Assembly: GCA_965644295.1 (NCBI GenBank)
Contig: CBFFRP010000258.1
Location: 40,303 to 104,302, forward strand
DNA length: 64,000 nt
Direction of reading: 5' to 3'
From: Paraphysomonas bandaiensis
Lineage: Eukaryota; Chrysophyceae
The stretch's first letter is position 1. The number at the start of each line of letters is the position of its first letter. Shown here piece by piece: positions 21,804-34,246 of this stretch. The translations under genes were made by a program, and so were the position numbers. The notes under the pieces are model-generated. The model was given only the letters and a program-made list of their open reading frames with translations, was not told where the DNA came from and did no database searches.

Positions 21804-24215
21804 CAGGGATAGGGAACAATATATTGTATTGCAATATATTGTACAATATATTGCAATATATTGTAAAATATATTGATTGGTGGACTGGTCAAATATTCCA
21901 TCAATAGTGTTTCTGTTAATAGAGCTCACAATACTATTGCAATATATTGCAATCAATATTATGATAGTCATATAAGAGAAGATCCTCAACTGTATGGTGC
22001 AAAATATACGCCTCTGTATACAAATATCCGGAAAATAAGAAAAAAAGCCTATTTTTGATGTTATTTTCTATTTTTTATGTATCGCCAGCTCAAACAGCAC
22101 TCTACACCTCTCCACATGTATGTACAGTACTTCTCTTAATATAGTATATATATCCTATAGTGACAAGAAGAGACAACTGAATGATGAGTGCATACAAGAG
22201 TAGGGACATTTACCGCTGTTTTTGGAGTCCGGTCGAAGGTGTCCCGAACAAACACGAGTGTAAAATCTGCGGACGTAAACGACAACAGAATATTCGGAAT
22301 GGATACAACAATCTAAAGGATCACACTTTCTCTCATGATGTGTGGGAGGAGACATTGAAGAGGTATTTACGGGCTGTCTGCACCAATGGTCCCATGGATG
22401 CTTTTGTTCTGCAGCCTTCAGACAAGGCGAAAACAATTTATGAGTGGGTGGAGTGGATTGTCGAGGAAAATCTTCCATTAAATTTCTGTGAGAAGAAATT
22501 AACTAGAAATAAGACTTCTTTGGGTAAGATAACTACAAAAACACTGAAAAAATATATGAGACTGTTGGAACTGAAGCTACGTGATATGATTAAAGATATA
22601 TTACCACCAACATTTGGTCTAGTCATGGACGGTTGGACGTCGGACTCCCACCACTACAGTGCAATATTTGCAACCTTTTGCGACCGAACCAATACTCCGA
22701 ATTTGTTATTGTTGTCTTGTAATGTGCAAGAGGATATTGATGACAACACTGTTTTCGATGAAGATCTACCTGATGAAGAGAAATTCTACGGATTCACTGC
22801 TGCGGATTGGTTTGATACTATCGTAGAAGTTCTCAATAAATTTGGAGTTGAGGTTAACGCTGACAATGTTTGCGACATTGTTGAGTTTTATCTTGGAGAT
22901 AACTGTGCTACAAACAGAAAATTGGCTACTGATTCTGGTAACACCGTATTACTTGTGTGAAATTGTCGAATGTTATAATATATATTAGGTGTACCCCTAG
23001 TTGGATGTGCATCTCACCGACTAAATCTCGCTGTCAATGAACTCATTGGCAGCAAAGAGAAGAGGAATAACCAAGGAGATGTGACAAGATCTGACGAAGG
23101 CATTAGGCCTCTTATTCGCAAAGTAGACCTACTAATGGGGAAGTTGAAGCAGATTAAGAATGCTGCATTGCTACGTGGCCAAACCAGTCTGCTACCAGAA
23201 AGGGTAAATGTCACAAGATGGTCTTCTATGTTTCAGGTTCTCGTAAAGTGGATGCGTATAAAAGATCATGTATTAAAAATTGAAGACTTACCGCTTGCAG
23301 TTACTGATATGATTCCTACTCCTCGACAGAATACCGAAATAATCGCCCTTGTAGACGACCTGAGGAAGTTTGAAAGCGTCTCGAAATTGCTTCAAACTGG
23401 AGGATCAAGTCAAGTGAATCTTTATGAATGCCGGAACATATTTGATGGCTTATTGAGGGACTTTAGGCCAAAGTATCCACTATCTGCTTTACAGAAAAAC
23501 AGTCCCATTGTTAATGATCCGAATTTCGAGAATGGAATTGCAAAACTCCAAGCAGGCGAAGAATTGGACTTGACAAGATCTGAGAAAGATGCTGTTAGAA
23601 TATATCTCCGTTCAGACAGTGATTATTGCAACAATACAGAGGATGATGAAGCTGAAGTTGGCTATGCGGAAAAAATTCTTCAATCAGCTCAAAAACTTAA
23701 GAAGCGAAAAGTTGAAATATCTAAGTACAGGTGCACGAGTCATGTAGTATGTACTTCCAATACGTGTGAACGCCTGTTCAGCGCAGCAAAACTGATTATA
23801 TCAGTGTTGCGCAAACGTATGCATCCTACTACACTTAATATGCTGTTGTTTCTGAAAGCTAACCGACAGTTGTGGCCGGATGCAAGCATATTTCAATCAA
23901 TATTGAATGAATATGGTGATGATGATGTCACCGATGATGGCTCAGAGGATGAGTATGAGGAAACTTTTAATTAGTTAAGAGTAGTGGGTTTGATTATCAA
24001 GTGACCTTAGACCTTATAAAATATGGCAAGTACTAAAAATGAAAACTACGGATGTGTTTACTTACTGATTAGTCATACTAATATATTGCAATATATTGTA
24101 CAATATATTGCAATATATTGCAATAGTATTGTAGGGCCGGTTTAAAAAATCCATCAATACTATTGATGGAACGCTACCTAACAATAGTATTGCAATATAT
24201 TGTTCCCTATCCCTG
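21804..24215 (+). mobile_element. hAT DNA transposon, complete copy 1
   Basis: The element is 2412 bp, bounded by CAGGGATAGGGAACAATATA and its inverted complement. It is flanked on both sides by the 8-bp target duplication GTTGTAGT (21796-21803 and 24216-24223), the hallmark of hAT insertion. The subterminal regions are packed with CAATATATTG repeats, likely transposase-binding sites. It encodes one spliced transposase. The insertion lies about 310 bp beyond the stop codon of the LRRC34 gene. Its transposase translations are identical to those of the second copy at 34247-36666, so both are recent. Confidence 0.95.
22181..23974 (+). CDS. hAT transposase
   Basis: Two exons (22181-22937 and 22989-23974) around a 51-bp GT-AG intron give 580 residues. 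An N-terminal BED-type zinc finger is formed by HECKICGRKRQ and NLKDHTFSH. The catalytic core shows LVMDGWTSDSHHYSAIF (first Asp) and YLGDNCATN (second Asp), followed across the splice by VPLVGCASHRLNLAVNE. The C-terminal dimerisation region has TCERLFSAAKLIIS, RKRMHP and LLFLKANRQLW. The start is the second of two adjacent-frame options; MMSAYKS at 22181 places the zinc finger normally. No stop or frameshift interrupts it, so the enzyme may be active. Confidence 0.93.
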
Positions 24216-24531
24216 GTTGTAGTTCATTATCATCACCAACAAAATTTTAGCACTCTGATAGCAACATAGCAACCACATAAAATTCCGCATCATGATACTT
24301 TAGTTTACAGTTTTATAGTTAAACAGTACTTTAACGAATAATACTGTTCTATCTTGGAGGAACATAGATATTCCAGCACTAGCATGATGCACAAGTTAAG
24401 GGCTTTTCGAGATGTTGAATTCTAAAATCATACTATTATTATGTTCCACACAGTAAATGTTATATCTCATACGCGGCAACTCCCGAAGCAAAATGAGCAA
24501 TCAAACAATTGCAACTCGGAATTGTACGCTT

Positions 24532-25960
24532 TCAAAACGATTTTTCGGCAACATAGTGTACTCCATCCACTATATATGTGACAATATCCAATTTGATATC
24601 CAAGTATGGAAATCTAGTGTCGTAGAGATCATGAAATAAATGGCATGATGTGTCTTCAAAACCATTCCCCCATAGTGATAGAAATAATAAGGAATCATTC
24701 CTGCGAAGTGCATTACCTATAGCAACCAATCCATCGACACCGATATCGTTATGACGCAATGTGAGTTCTTCGAGTGATGTATTCGAGCGAAGTGCCTGAG
24801 CGGACATAATATATCACGGCATACACACAAAAATGTAACGCTAAATATACCATTGCTAGAGCAGAAGCTCCATCATCTCCAACTTTGTTAGATGACAACA
24901 TCAGGGACTGGAGCTGATTAACTTGTATGAGGTAAGATGCCAATGCTTCCGCACCCTTAATGCCAATATCATTGCTGTGTGAATATTAACACAGGCGTAT
25001 AATCCATGATAAACCCACCATTCCAAATTTATACAACGTAGAGTACTATTCGTTAAAAGTTCCTGAGATAATAAAAATACTCCATGGTCACTGACTCTGC
25101 TATATCGCATTGAGAGGGAATGCAAAGAACGATGACATCCCAACACACGGCTCATATGATCACAGTTTTCATCTTTACGCGAAGAAAGTAGCGGCCTATC
25201 CAAAACAAGGGTTGTTATCACACCATTTTCTTGTAGATTCGTCGAAATCGCAATAATAGTCGTTAAATCAAGGTCGCAATTAGCTAGCACCAAATTTATT
25301 AGAGTGCGATTAACCTATGAATGACAGTTACATGCAACATCTACCAACAACATATAGCCATACTTTCAATGATTCGGCCAGCATCAGTCCTCCTTTGGCA
25401 GTGAGTGCGTTCCATGAAAGATTTAAAGACTCCAGGTTGCACTCAACGGATTCCAAGCACTCCTCCAGTGCTGCACATCCTACAAGTTATAGATCGCCAC
25501 TAGTAAATTCATACTCCAGATGTAACGAATGTAACTAATACCTATAACTCCTATATCGTTCCCTTGTAAATCCAATTCGCGTAGGCCGCTGACTTCTGCT
25601 TCTGAGGGCTTAAACGAATATTATACTCACTATCAAGAATTACAGCATACTTACAAGTATGAGACGACATATTTGAATCAGCCCAACATCCGAAATTCGA
25701 TGATGAGTAAGGGAAAGAGAAGATAACGATAGTTGAGTTGATAATATTGCATTAACCATAAGTGTTATCAGACTATCCGTAAAGCGGAATGTGTTACTGC
25801 CCCCTATGACAATTTCACTCAGCTGTGAAGACAGTAGTGCCTTGAAAGTCATGCCAATCATTGCTTGTTGATCGGCACCCTCTTTATATTCTTCGTCTGC
25901 CTGACAATATTCGGCATACGCTTTGGCTTGGTCTGATATATATCGGCTGACTTCGGTCAT
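24532..25960 (-). CDS. LRRC34: LRRC34-like leucine-rich repeat protein
   Basis: Six exons (25655-25960, 25542-25608, 25364-25479, 25019-25314, 24851-24974, 24532-24795) with 44-62-bp introns join in frame to 390 residues. Ribonuclease-inhibitor-type leucine-rich repeats are clear: LRELDLQGNDIGVIG, LESLNLSWNALTAKGG, LINLVLANCDLDL, LQSLMLSSNKVGDDGA and LEELTLRHNDIGVDGL. The C-terminus, with LWGNGF followed by a TYIVDGVHYVAE block, matches my memory of the end of LRRC34, which separates it from generic LRR proteins. Vertebrate LRRC34 is nucleolar and expressed in germ and ciliated cells; its biochemical role is unsettled. A 5' palindrome lies at 26181. The last two exons were copied into the composite transposon at 33425-34246. 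Confidence 0.75.
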
Positions 25961-26180
25961 CTTACAGTCAGTCTTGGGCAGGGCTTAATCTATTGTAGAC
26001 TGTTCAATTCGGTGGAGTCTAATGTAGTGTAGGAGATATAAATACTTGATACTTCTCTAGTGTTATTTACAATCCCAATTCTTCTGATTCGGTCATTGCG
26101 ATGAAGGCAGAATAGGATTGACGACAGCTGTGAATATAACCTCCTGCTTGTCATGCACAGTGAATGGAAACGGACATAAC

Positions 26181-26192
26181 TAGGAATTCCTA
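26181..26192. promoter_or_regulatory. TAGGAATTCCTA palindrome upstream of LRRC34
   Basis: A perfect 12-bp palindrome lies 221 bp before the LRRC34 start on the minus strand. It sits near the start of open sequence on the plus strand, so it may serve a divergent pair. Confidence 0.5.
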
Positions 26193-26376
26193 CACACTGT
26201 ATATTGGATATAACGGTTTAAGACGATGCATAAAAATTCCCACTTTCTTTACAAAAATCAGGGGTTGAGGGTATATATTTCTAGTGATATCAAAAAACGC
26301 CTATTTGTGTGTAAAATACTGAATATCTACAGTATTATCTGAGTATTTGGATGCAACAGAACTCCAATTAAGATGA

Positions 26377-26790
26377 ATGATTGAACAAGAAAAGCAAGAC
26401 CGAAGTCGGTTGCTTTGGTTTACTTGCGGTCTCAATAGAACTGCCGGAATCAGTCTCGTATCTGTAGCAATCCAGTATTTAACGGGTGAGATTCTGCCGA
26501 TGCAGCTATTAGTAAATCTCGATATCCTCCTCAGCTTCTGGGGCTGATTGAACATGTGGCAGGTGAGAGTTTGTCAAATGCATATATGTGACGTCTCATT
26601 CCTGTCATCAGGATACGTGACTCTCTAACACTTCGCAGTGTTGATCAGAAAGATGAAGATGTGGTATACTGTTTATGTCATACAAAAAAGTCAGGGACTA
26701 TTCCAAACAAACTGGCCGTGAGTTTGAAGAAGCAAAGAGAAGGCCTAGCGTACTACTTCGAAAATAGTGAACCCTACTAGAACAGTAAGC
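26377..26790 (+). CDS. Possible exons of an unrecognised gene
   Basis: An ORF from ATG 26377 to 26547 reads MIEQEKQDRSRLLWFTCGLN and then a hydrophobic stretch (ISLVSVAIQYL, LPMQLLVNLDILL). A second open segment after an AG at about 26610 reads IRDSLTLRSVDQKDEDVVYC and LAVSLKKQREGLAYYFEN to a stop near 26780. A GT donor (GTGAGA, near 26561) lies between them, but I could not connect the frames. The arrangement divergent from LRRC34 around a shared palindrome makes a real gene plausible. No family is recognised. Confidence 0.25.
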
Positions 26791-28477
26791 ATAATTGTGA
26801 TAAAAATGACGTGAGTCCAGTATTAAGAGGTAGGTATACAGACTCTAGTATGTAACTCGAGAAAAGCCTGCCTTGGCTAGCAAGACAAAACAGCACTTTG
26901 GATGGTACTAAATACACTTGATTGGGTGCACTCTACCCTTTGCTTCTTTTATGATGTCCCCTGGCAGCGATACACATCACTGGATTGATAATATACCATG
27001 ACTCCAACTAAAGTGCTTGATAAGACTACAATGACATCTTGAGTACAACACGATCAGAGTATTGTTTTGGTCTTAGCTACTGAATTGTATGAGGCAGAGT
27101 AGGGGGATTGAGGTTCTATGTTTGCTATAATTAATGAGAGAATGCAGTGTACAACGTATTTGCTTTTGTCGCTGTGACGATTACATGTATGTTCCTTGTA
27201 GTTTATCTCAGGAAACACTTGTGCATCCACTGCAAACACTAATCCGAATACAGTTCCAAGTTGGGGAGTCTTTCCTCGGTAAAACTTCCATTTGGGTTAT
27301 GTATCGGATGAATGGAGTATCATTTTAAACCCACTAAATTTCTATCTCTTCCTACTACGCTATAATTACTAGTTGAGCCTAATAATTTTTTCAGTTATTT
27401 AGTTATTTTAAAATTATATTTAAACCTATTAAATATTAAAGTCAGCAACAATAAGCACGTACTAAAGGGTACTGAGTAAGCTACAAGAGGTAACTCAATC
27501 GCTAGGGAATTAGGCGAAGGGAAAAAGTACGTGGATACTAGGCGGAAGATAAATATGTATATTCTGTGTGGGACTCCACCGTTTCACAGCTTAACACGGT
27601 CATGGACCCCATACGAAGAAGCGGTCGTGTCTGCATTTGAAGCACCAGTGCTCACACTTACTGCTACGAGGAATTCTGCAGATGGTAGGTGAAATGTTAG
27701 ATTTGCACCGTGGGCAACGCATGCCACCGGGTGGTCTAGGTGAGTCTATTGGGCTAAACCAATAACTAAAAAATTTAGTAGGCTCAGCTAGTAGTTTTAG
27801 CTTCGTAGAAACCGATGGAAAATTTAGTAAAAACAAATGCGATCTTTAAGCGTAGTAGGAACAAATAATAAAGTGCGGGTGAACATAACTTTTTGTGTGT
27901 GGTATGGAGGAGTTGCAGATCGGGCGGTTGAATGGAGATGCTAGTGGTAGCTACGCTGCCTAAAACGACGACACTCAAGCGGAGCGGAATAGCGGAGAAC
28001 GGGAAGAGACCCTTTGATTCGTGGCTGCTTAGTGTGTGCTGATCAGTGTTAGCTGATGACGAACTGGCGTGTATCAAATTTGATTCTTGGGGTTGTAGTC
28101 ACTCGTAATACGTAATAGTCACGGGCTCAGGTAAGCGCTGAGTGATTCATTTCGTTAGATCTCGTGGGAAAACAACAGTATGTGTTCTAGATCAGGAGCT
28201 CATGAAAATAGTGCTTTCGATAACATAAATCATAAATAATAAATAGAAATCAGAAACAGAAAAGAATTTCGATTCTTATTAAATTTCGGTGAAATAGCAA
28301 CTGCAGTAAACTATTACAATACAAAACAACAGCAACATAGGTGCAGATAAAAAATGTTGGCAAGCTAGCATTGCCTCAGCTGTAATTCCACATACATTTC
28401 ACGTAGAAACCCCATCCAAATCGCCAACCAGTACAACAGTTACCACCACAACCTTATATTCAACGTTCGACAATAGA
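26791..28477. other. Intergenic, mostly unassigned
   Basis: No supportable gene. A zinc-ribbon-like remnant lies at 27600-27722. The motif AATTTAGTAGG recurs here (27771, 27822) and again near 51990, hinting at a decayed repeat. Nothing else stands out. Confidence 0.35.
27600..27722 (-). pseudogene. Zinc-ribbon fragment, possibly transposase-derived
   Basis: The minus frame reads MRCPRCKSNISPTICRIP, then CEHWCFKC and a VWGP end at a stop. Two CxxC-type pairs about 20 residues apart resemble the N-terminal zinc ribbon of ISXO2/Merlin-like transposases. No catalytic core is found next to it. This is a weak similarity from pattern only. Confidence 0.2.
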
Positions 28478-31313
28478 CTACGTAGACTTAATGCTAGTCG
28501 CCTTTCGATACATCTGTCGAATAGTTTCTATCTGTGGGTCTGATTTAGACTCTGCTCTATTCAAGAACTGTCCCCATGTCTCAATAAACCTCTCAGTCGA
28601 CCACGTTTTCCACCTACACGTACATATCACATCAACGTCACAATGTGTTTGGATATTCAAACCTATCAGATACTGGCCAACCAATTCCTTCTAACGATCC
28701 AAGAATATCATTCATTGGACGAGGGAGTGCTTTATCAGATGCAAAGAGCTTATTCTGTATTAAATTCACATGAGCAAGGCCAGTGTTCTTAAGCAGAGCT
28801 GCTGATGGATTCCCATGAACTTCTCCTCCTTCATAATACACGGCGCTTTCAAGCCAATACACAGCATTAACAAGGGGTCGATAGTCCTGGGAGGCCGTTT
28901 TTAAGGCAACTTCCAGGTAGAATGCAGCCGTATCTGGAATTAGCAAGAAATAATGTACTGGTTGTCATATGATTCAATCCAATCACGAACAGCAACTACC
29001 TGTCAGGCGATCTTTATAGTCTCTACCGATAGTCCACTCCCAAGTTTCTTCCGGATACTTAGCTTCATCAGGTAACGACGGCAATGCAGATCGAACGGCC
29101 TAAAATGCTTGTAATCAGTCACACTCATATTCTGGTTTATTGGTAAACCTTCCATGATTCACGTACAATAGATGTGTACCGTATCCCGCTGGGAACATTA
29201 TCCTGGCTACACTATATATTACAAAAAGTAGACTCAACCACACCGTACAGTGACCTGAATACTCTTGACACCAACCCATACGGAACTAGTTCGTAAGATG
29301 ACTCGAATACAGTATCACGAAAACTCAATTTTCCACTTAAAAATATGGGATGCTCTGCTATATTTTCTTCAATAAACTGTGACAGCGTAAAGGCAAGCTT
29401 CGATTTGACAGCTTCACTAGATTCATAGGAATGATACGCTCCAGGAAAGGATAGATGCGGATACAAGCTTCTTTTGTGTTGGAACCATTGGTACGTCATC
29501 ATGGAGAGGTTGATCACAGTTACATCAGGTCGAATTCCTTCACAGGCCTGCATGTAACGAACAGATGTCCACTGCATGTCGTAGTTAATTAGTAATACAG
29601 AGTTGTTGGGAAGAGGTGAGAGAAGAGCGGAGGCATAGTTTCTAAAGTGATAAGCATCTGACTGATCGGAGATAGGATACCATACACGAAGCTGGTAAAG
29701 TATTGCTCCTAGTGCAAGACACATGGCAACGATTCTTAGTACATAACAATGACTAGGCACGACTATTGACTTTTCCGATATGCCTTCATCTTTCCGTTTT
29801 TTATGTTGGGAAGTGTTGGCTCCACATAATACAGCATCAATCCAGTCAAAAACAAAGATAAATCCCATCCCCCCGAAAATAAACAGTAAAACATTTGGCT
29901 GAAATCAATATAAAATATTAGGTTTTCACAGATTCGGGTGTACTATGACTGTTACCTGCATCCAGAAGCGTTGATGAACGCCATACAACAGCTTGTTGTC
30001 GAGAGGAAGATTCGACAACGAGTGAAATACAATAAAGTAAAATATATAAGTACATACAAGCACAACTTGTGTATAAGAAGCCTCTTGCATTGAAATGAGG
30101 TTAGTTTCATTTTCAGTAGGGCTGAGGTGTGACAAGGAAACCTGCCCAGCACCCTTTGAAGTAACCTTCTTTTTGCTCTTGACCACAGCTATAGATATTT
30201 TCTTAGTTTCTTTACTTTCCCGAGAATGAGATATTGTTCTCATACATACGATGAGCAAGGCCAACAATGCGAGGATGGGAACAATATACAATCCTTGTAC
30301 ACCAATGGCGTCCATCATGTAGGCCTCCGTGCGTTCTAGTGGCACTGTTAAATATGTGGTGCAAAAATTCACTAACATCGTTATACAACATGTGCATACG
30401 ACAACGCTGTATTGCACACTTGCACAAATTACACGAAGAGCATACCTGAAAACCCTTCAGTCTTCTTCCCGGCGTTGCCAGAGAATAATTGGAAAGTGCC
30501 GTAGTCGCGTCGAAGAAAGTGATGAACAAACCCTGATATGTCTGTTACATGTCCCCAACTTCCAGGTTTTGGACTCAGAAACCCAGATATGGGCAGATAT
30601 AAATAAAAACTTAATCCTAACAGGAATAAGCCTCCGTGTACTGCTAGCAGTGAAAAATTGTGCAGAAAACTATGTCGAAGGAGAAACATCATCCATATTA
30701 TAAGAGGAACCTCGAATAGAATTATTGTGTGTTGGTTACATAGAGCCAGCCCACAGACTAGTGCCCCGAACATAGAAATCTTTGGGTCTCTTTGCTGCGC
30801 AAAAAGAAATGTACAATAGCAGATAAGGGCAGCAAACATCGTGTTCAAAGGAAATACTTCAGCTGTTACTGCATACTGCCAAATAAGGGGAGAGAATGCA
30901 AATGTTCCTGCTGAAAAGATGCCTCCAAAAACTCTGTATCTAGATTTACTTGATATTGCAACAGTTTTCGCGAGACACCATGCAGCCACAGCAGACAGTA
31001 GTGCACTGCGACATAAATCACAATCCGTAATTCATATATGCATACATATGTACCTCAAGAAATTGACTCTATAAGCCACTGATTTAAAAGGAATATAACT
31101 AATGAGATTGACAATTACTGTGAGTAGTGGGTAGCCAGGTGGATGGGCAGTTCCTAGAATACAACCTTCTGCAACAAGTTCGCCAGAATCACCCCCTGCA
31201 ATAGAGGGCGACAGAGTTGCAACGTACACACCAAGTATAAAGATACACAAGCTTGTGATAAGACCATTCTCCATCGAAGATGAGTCCATGGCACTAAATA
31301 CTCGTCGTTTCAA
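28478..31313 (-). CDS. TMEM260: TMEM260-like membrane glycosyltransferase (DUF2723)
   Basis: Eight exons (31054-31313, 30446-31005, 29956-30344, 29255-29898, 29149-29206, 29000-29099, 28663-28933, 28478-28613) join in one frame to 805 residues. The first exon has TLSPSIAGGDSGELVAEGC and LGTAHPPGYPLLT, the signature of the DUF2723 family. Multiple membrane helices follow, with SPLIWQYAVTAEVFPLN and YLYLPISG, then a C-terminal soluble part with FRNYASALLSPLPNNSVLL, VRYMQACEGIRPDV and WEWTIGRDYKDR. Animal TMEM260 is an ER protein O-mannosyltransferase acting on IPT domains; that activity here is inferred from family. Exons 4-6 required choosing splice sites by phase and typical length (48 and 49 bp). 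Intron 2 is 101 bp. No TAGGAATTCCTA site was found in its 325-bp upstream region. Confidence 0.88.
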
Positions 31314-31638
31314 AAGATTTCTTTATCGGGATTTGTATCATGTATTGTATGCATTGTTACTGGAAGAAGTCCACGTACTCTCCTTTTTATGGGTAGGAAA
31401 TTAAATAATGGGGGTGTTGTGTATTGTACATGCTGCTGTATACCGCCGTATATAATTTCAAGTAGTGATGAGTGCGTATCGGCATCAGCATCAATAAATT
31501 GAAGCAAAACACATCTACATTTATACAGTACAACTCTGGAACTACGGCTGGAATACAGATAATTGTTGTCTCGATATAGAGGCATCTTTGAAACAAAGAT
31601 GCCAATAAGTGTAGCGCGAACTGCGATCATACACATCT

Positions 31639-32970
31639 GTGGCGGAAAAAACTGTACCCAGTTTTTTTCAGTTTATTTCCCATTCCAGACACCATATCAC
31701 ACACAGTTTCATAGTTTAAGATCCCCTGCATATGTCAATCATGTGCTCAAACAATGAGACATATCACGTAAACACACTGGGTTACCAATAGAACATGAAA
31801 TTCTGGAGGTGTGGAGTCTAACTTCCACAACTTTTGGTGGAAATTTGATTGTAAGATTGCAATTGTTATTCTGCATCAAAATTCACAGTTTATGGAGAGC
31901 TCCTGAACTCACTGTGAGGTATATAGCAGAGACCAGTTGCTGAAAACAATGTTGTGATAGAAAAGATGAGATTGTGAATACTGATTCTGGATTCATTGAT
32001 AAACGGTCAAGAAATATGCACAGGCCATTATAGGAGGATCTGTCCCTAATTGCATCTTCCTTGTTGCATTTAATGGTCCCATATGCCTTCCAATTCAAGG
32101 AATCGTGATCATTCTTAATGTTTGAGTGATATGAAATCTTCATACTGAGTTTCGTCTTTTATTTTGTTGGAATTAAGTTCTTTCAAAGCTCTTTGCTGTA
32201 TGGGTAACCATGGTCCCAAACCCCTACAACCGCGGGTGTAGTTGTCCTATTTTGCAGTAAATTTCACCCCAATGACTGTTTATGATACTGTTATAATGGT
32301 TTGATTAATATAAGTATGCTTTGATGAATATTAAGGTCATATTGGATGAGTTGATACTTTGCAGATGCAATATAATACGCACGTATGTCTCTTGTGGCGC
32401 AATGTCGTATGATATGATATCAACCCTACCCAATCAAGTTGGATGTTTGTAATGAGTTATTATAACTAATTTACTTTATTTTCTTTTTCAGGTTATAATG
32501 TCCTTCATTGTTGGTCTGGAATTGCGATTATATGTAGATAACTTATGCGAGTTTATAGAGATACTTATGCGAGTTACGACTGTATAAAAATGGCAGACAA
32601 CAGTCGTAGCGACTTGTAGAATACGTAACCCCTTTATTATTGATCCTTAGATAGTGTGCCTTCATAATATTGCAATAAGCTTCTGTAATTTACGATACCA
32701 ATGACTTCTACTATCACTACACCGTTACATATCATCTCTGCTACCTCACCCACAACCTATATATATTGTTGTTATCCTGACCGTTTAGTCGATATTAGTG
32801 GTTTGAAAACAACCTTCTTGTTCTTACCATTATATTCTATACGAAATTGAGTTAACTAGTCACTTGTTATAAGCAGATAAATAACGCCACAAGAGTGTCA
32901 CTACAAGCTATTATTGCAAAACATGTCACATGTGAGCAACAATAACATCTCATGAGATACAAATACAAAC
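31639..32970 (+). repeat. Left arm of a 1.3-kb palindrome
   Basis: This 1332-bp arm begins GTGGCGGAAAAAACTG. It matches, in inverse complement, 33052-33125 plus 36675-37932, which also sums to 1332 bp. The 81-bp spacer is 32971-33051. Identity is very high: I saw only a handful of substitutions, such as AAACTGTGTG versus ACACTGTGTG near the outer end. An 86-codon ORF (31883-32143 minus) is preserved identically in the other arm but has no recognised domain. It may be a foldback transposon; no outer target duplication was identified. Confidence 0.85.
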
Positions 32971-33424
32971 TGAATTTGTCATAATCCTCCACACATAAGG
33001 TTGGGTTTCTGTTCAGTATTTCCTTAAACATATACTATAGTGACATATTCTGTTTGTATTTGTATCTCATGGGATGTTATTGTTGCTCACATGTGACATG
33101 TTTTGCAATAATAGCTTGTAGTGACCAGGGATAGGGAACAATATATTGCAATACTATTGTTAGGTAGCGTTCCATCAATAGTATTGATGGATTTTTTAAA
33201 CCGGCCCTACAATACTATTGCAATATATTGCAATATATTGTACAATATATTGCAATATATTAGTATGACTAATCAGTAAGTAAACACATCCGTAGTTTTC
33301 ATTTTTAGTACTTGCCATATTTTATAAGGTCTAAGGTCACTTGATAATCAAACCCACTACTCTTAACTAATTAAAAGTTTCCTCATACTCATCCTCTGAG
33401 CCATCATCGGTGACATCATCATCA

Positions 33425-34246
33425 GTTGTATAAATTTGGAATGGTGGGTTTATCATGGATTATACGCCTGTGTTAATATTCACACAGCAATGATATTGGC
33501 ATTAAGGGTGCGGAAGCATTGGCATCTTACCTCATACAAGTTAATCAGCTCCAGTCCCTGATGTTGTCATCTAACAAAGTTGGAGATGATGGAGCTTCTG
33601 CTCTAGCAATGGTATATTTAGCGTTACATTTTTGTGTGTATGCCGTGATATATTATGTCCGCTCAGGCACTTCGCTCGAATACATCACTCGAAGAACTCA
33701 CATTGCGTCATAACGATATCGGTGTCGATGGATTGGTTGCTATAGGTAATGCACTTCGCAGGAATGATTCCTTATTATTTCTATCACTATGGGGGAATGG
33801 TTTTGAAGACACATCATGCCATTTATTTCATGATCTCTACGACACTAGATTTCCATACTTGGATATCAAATTGGATATTGTCACATATATAGTGGATGGA
33901 GTACACTATGTTGCCGAAAAATCGTTTTGAAAGCGTACAATTCCGAGTTGCAATTGTTTGATTGCTCATTTTGCTTCGGGAGTTGCCGCGTATGAGATAT
34001 AACATTTACTGTGTGGAACATAATAATAGTATGATTTTAGAATTCAACATCTCGAAAAGCCCTTAACTTGTGCATCATGCTAGTGCTGGAATATCTATGT
34101 TCCTCCAAGATAGAACAGTATTATTCGTTAAAGTACTGTTTAACTATAAAACTGTAAACTAAAGTATCATGATGCGGAATTTTATGTGGTTGCTATGTTG
34201 CTATCAGAGTGCTAAAATTTTGTTGGTGATGATAATGAACTACAAC
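33425..34246 (+). pseudogene. Captured LRRC34 3' fragment
   Basis: This segment is the inverse complement of 24216-25037, with equal length (822 bp). It contains the last 19 bp of LRRC34 exon 4, introns 4 and 5, exons 5 and 6, and 3' flank up to the exact outer edge of hAT copy 1. The predicted peptides are identical to those of the source. It lacks the first four exons, so it is not a gene copy in itself, though it could be transcribed from the transposon. Confidence 0.93.

Noticed and set aside
22155-22478. 107-codon ORF antisense to the hAT transposase (and its mirror at 35984-36307)
   Set aside because: Shadow frame of the transposase zinc-finger exon.
33519-33930. A second LRRC34 gene
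   Set aside because: It is the captured copy of exons 5-6 inside the composite hAT, lacking exons 1-4.
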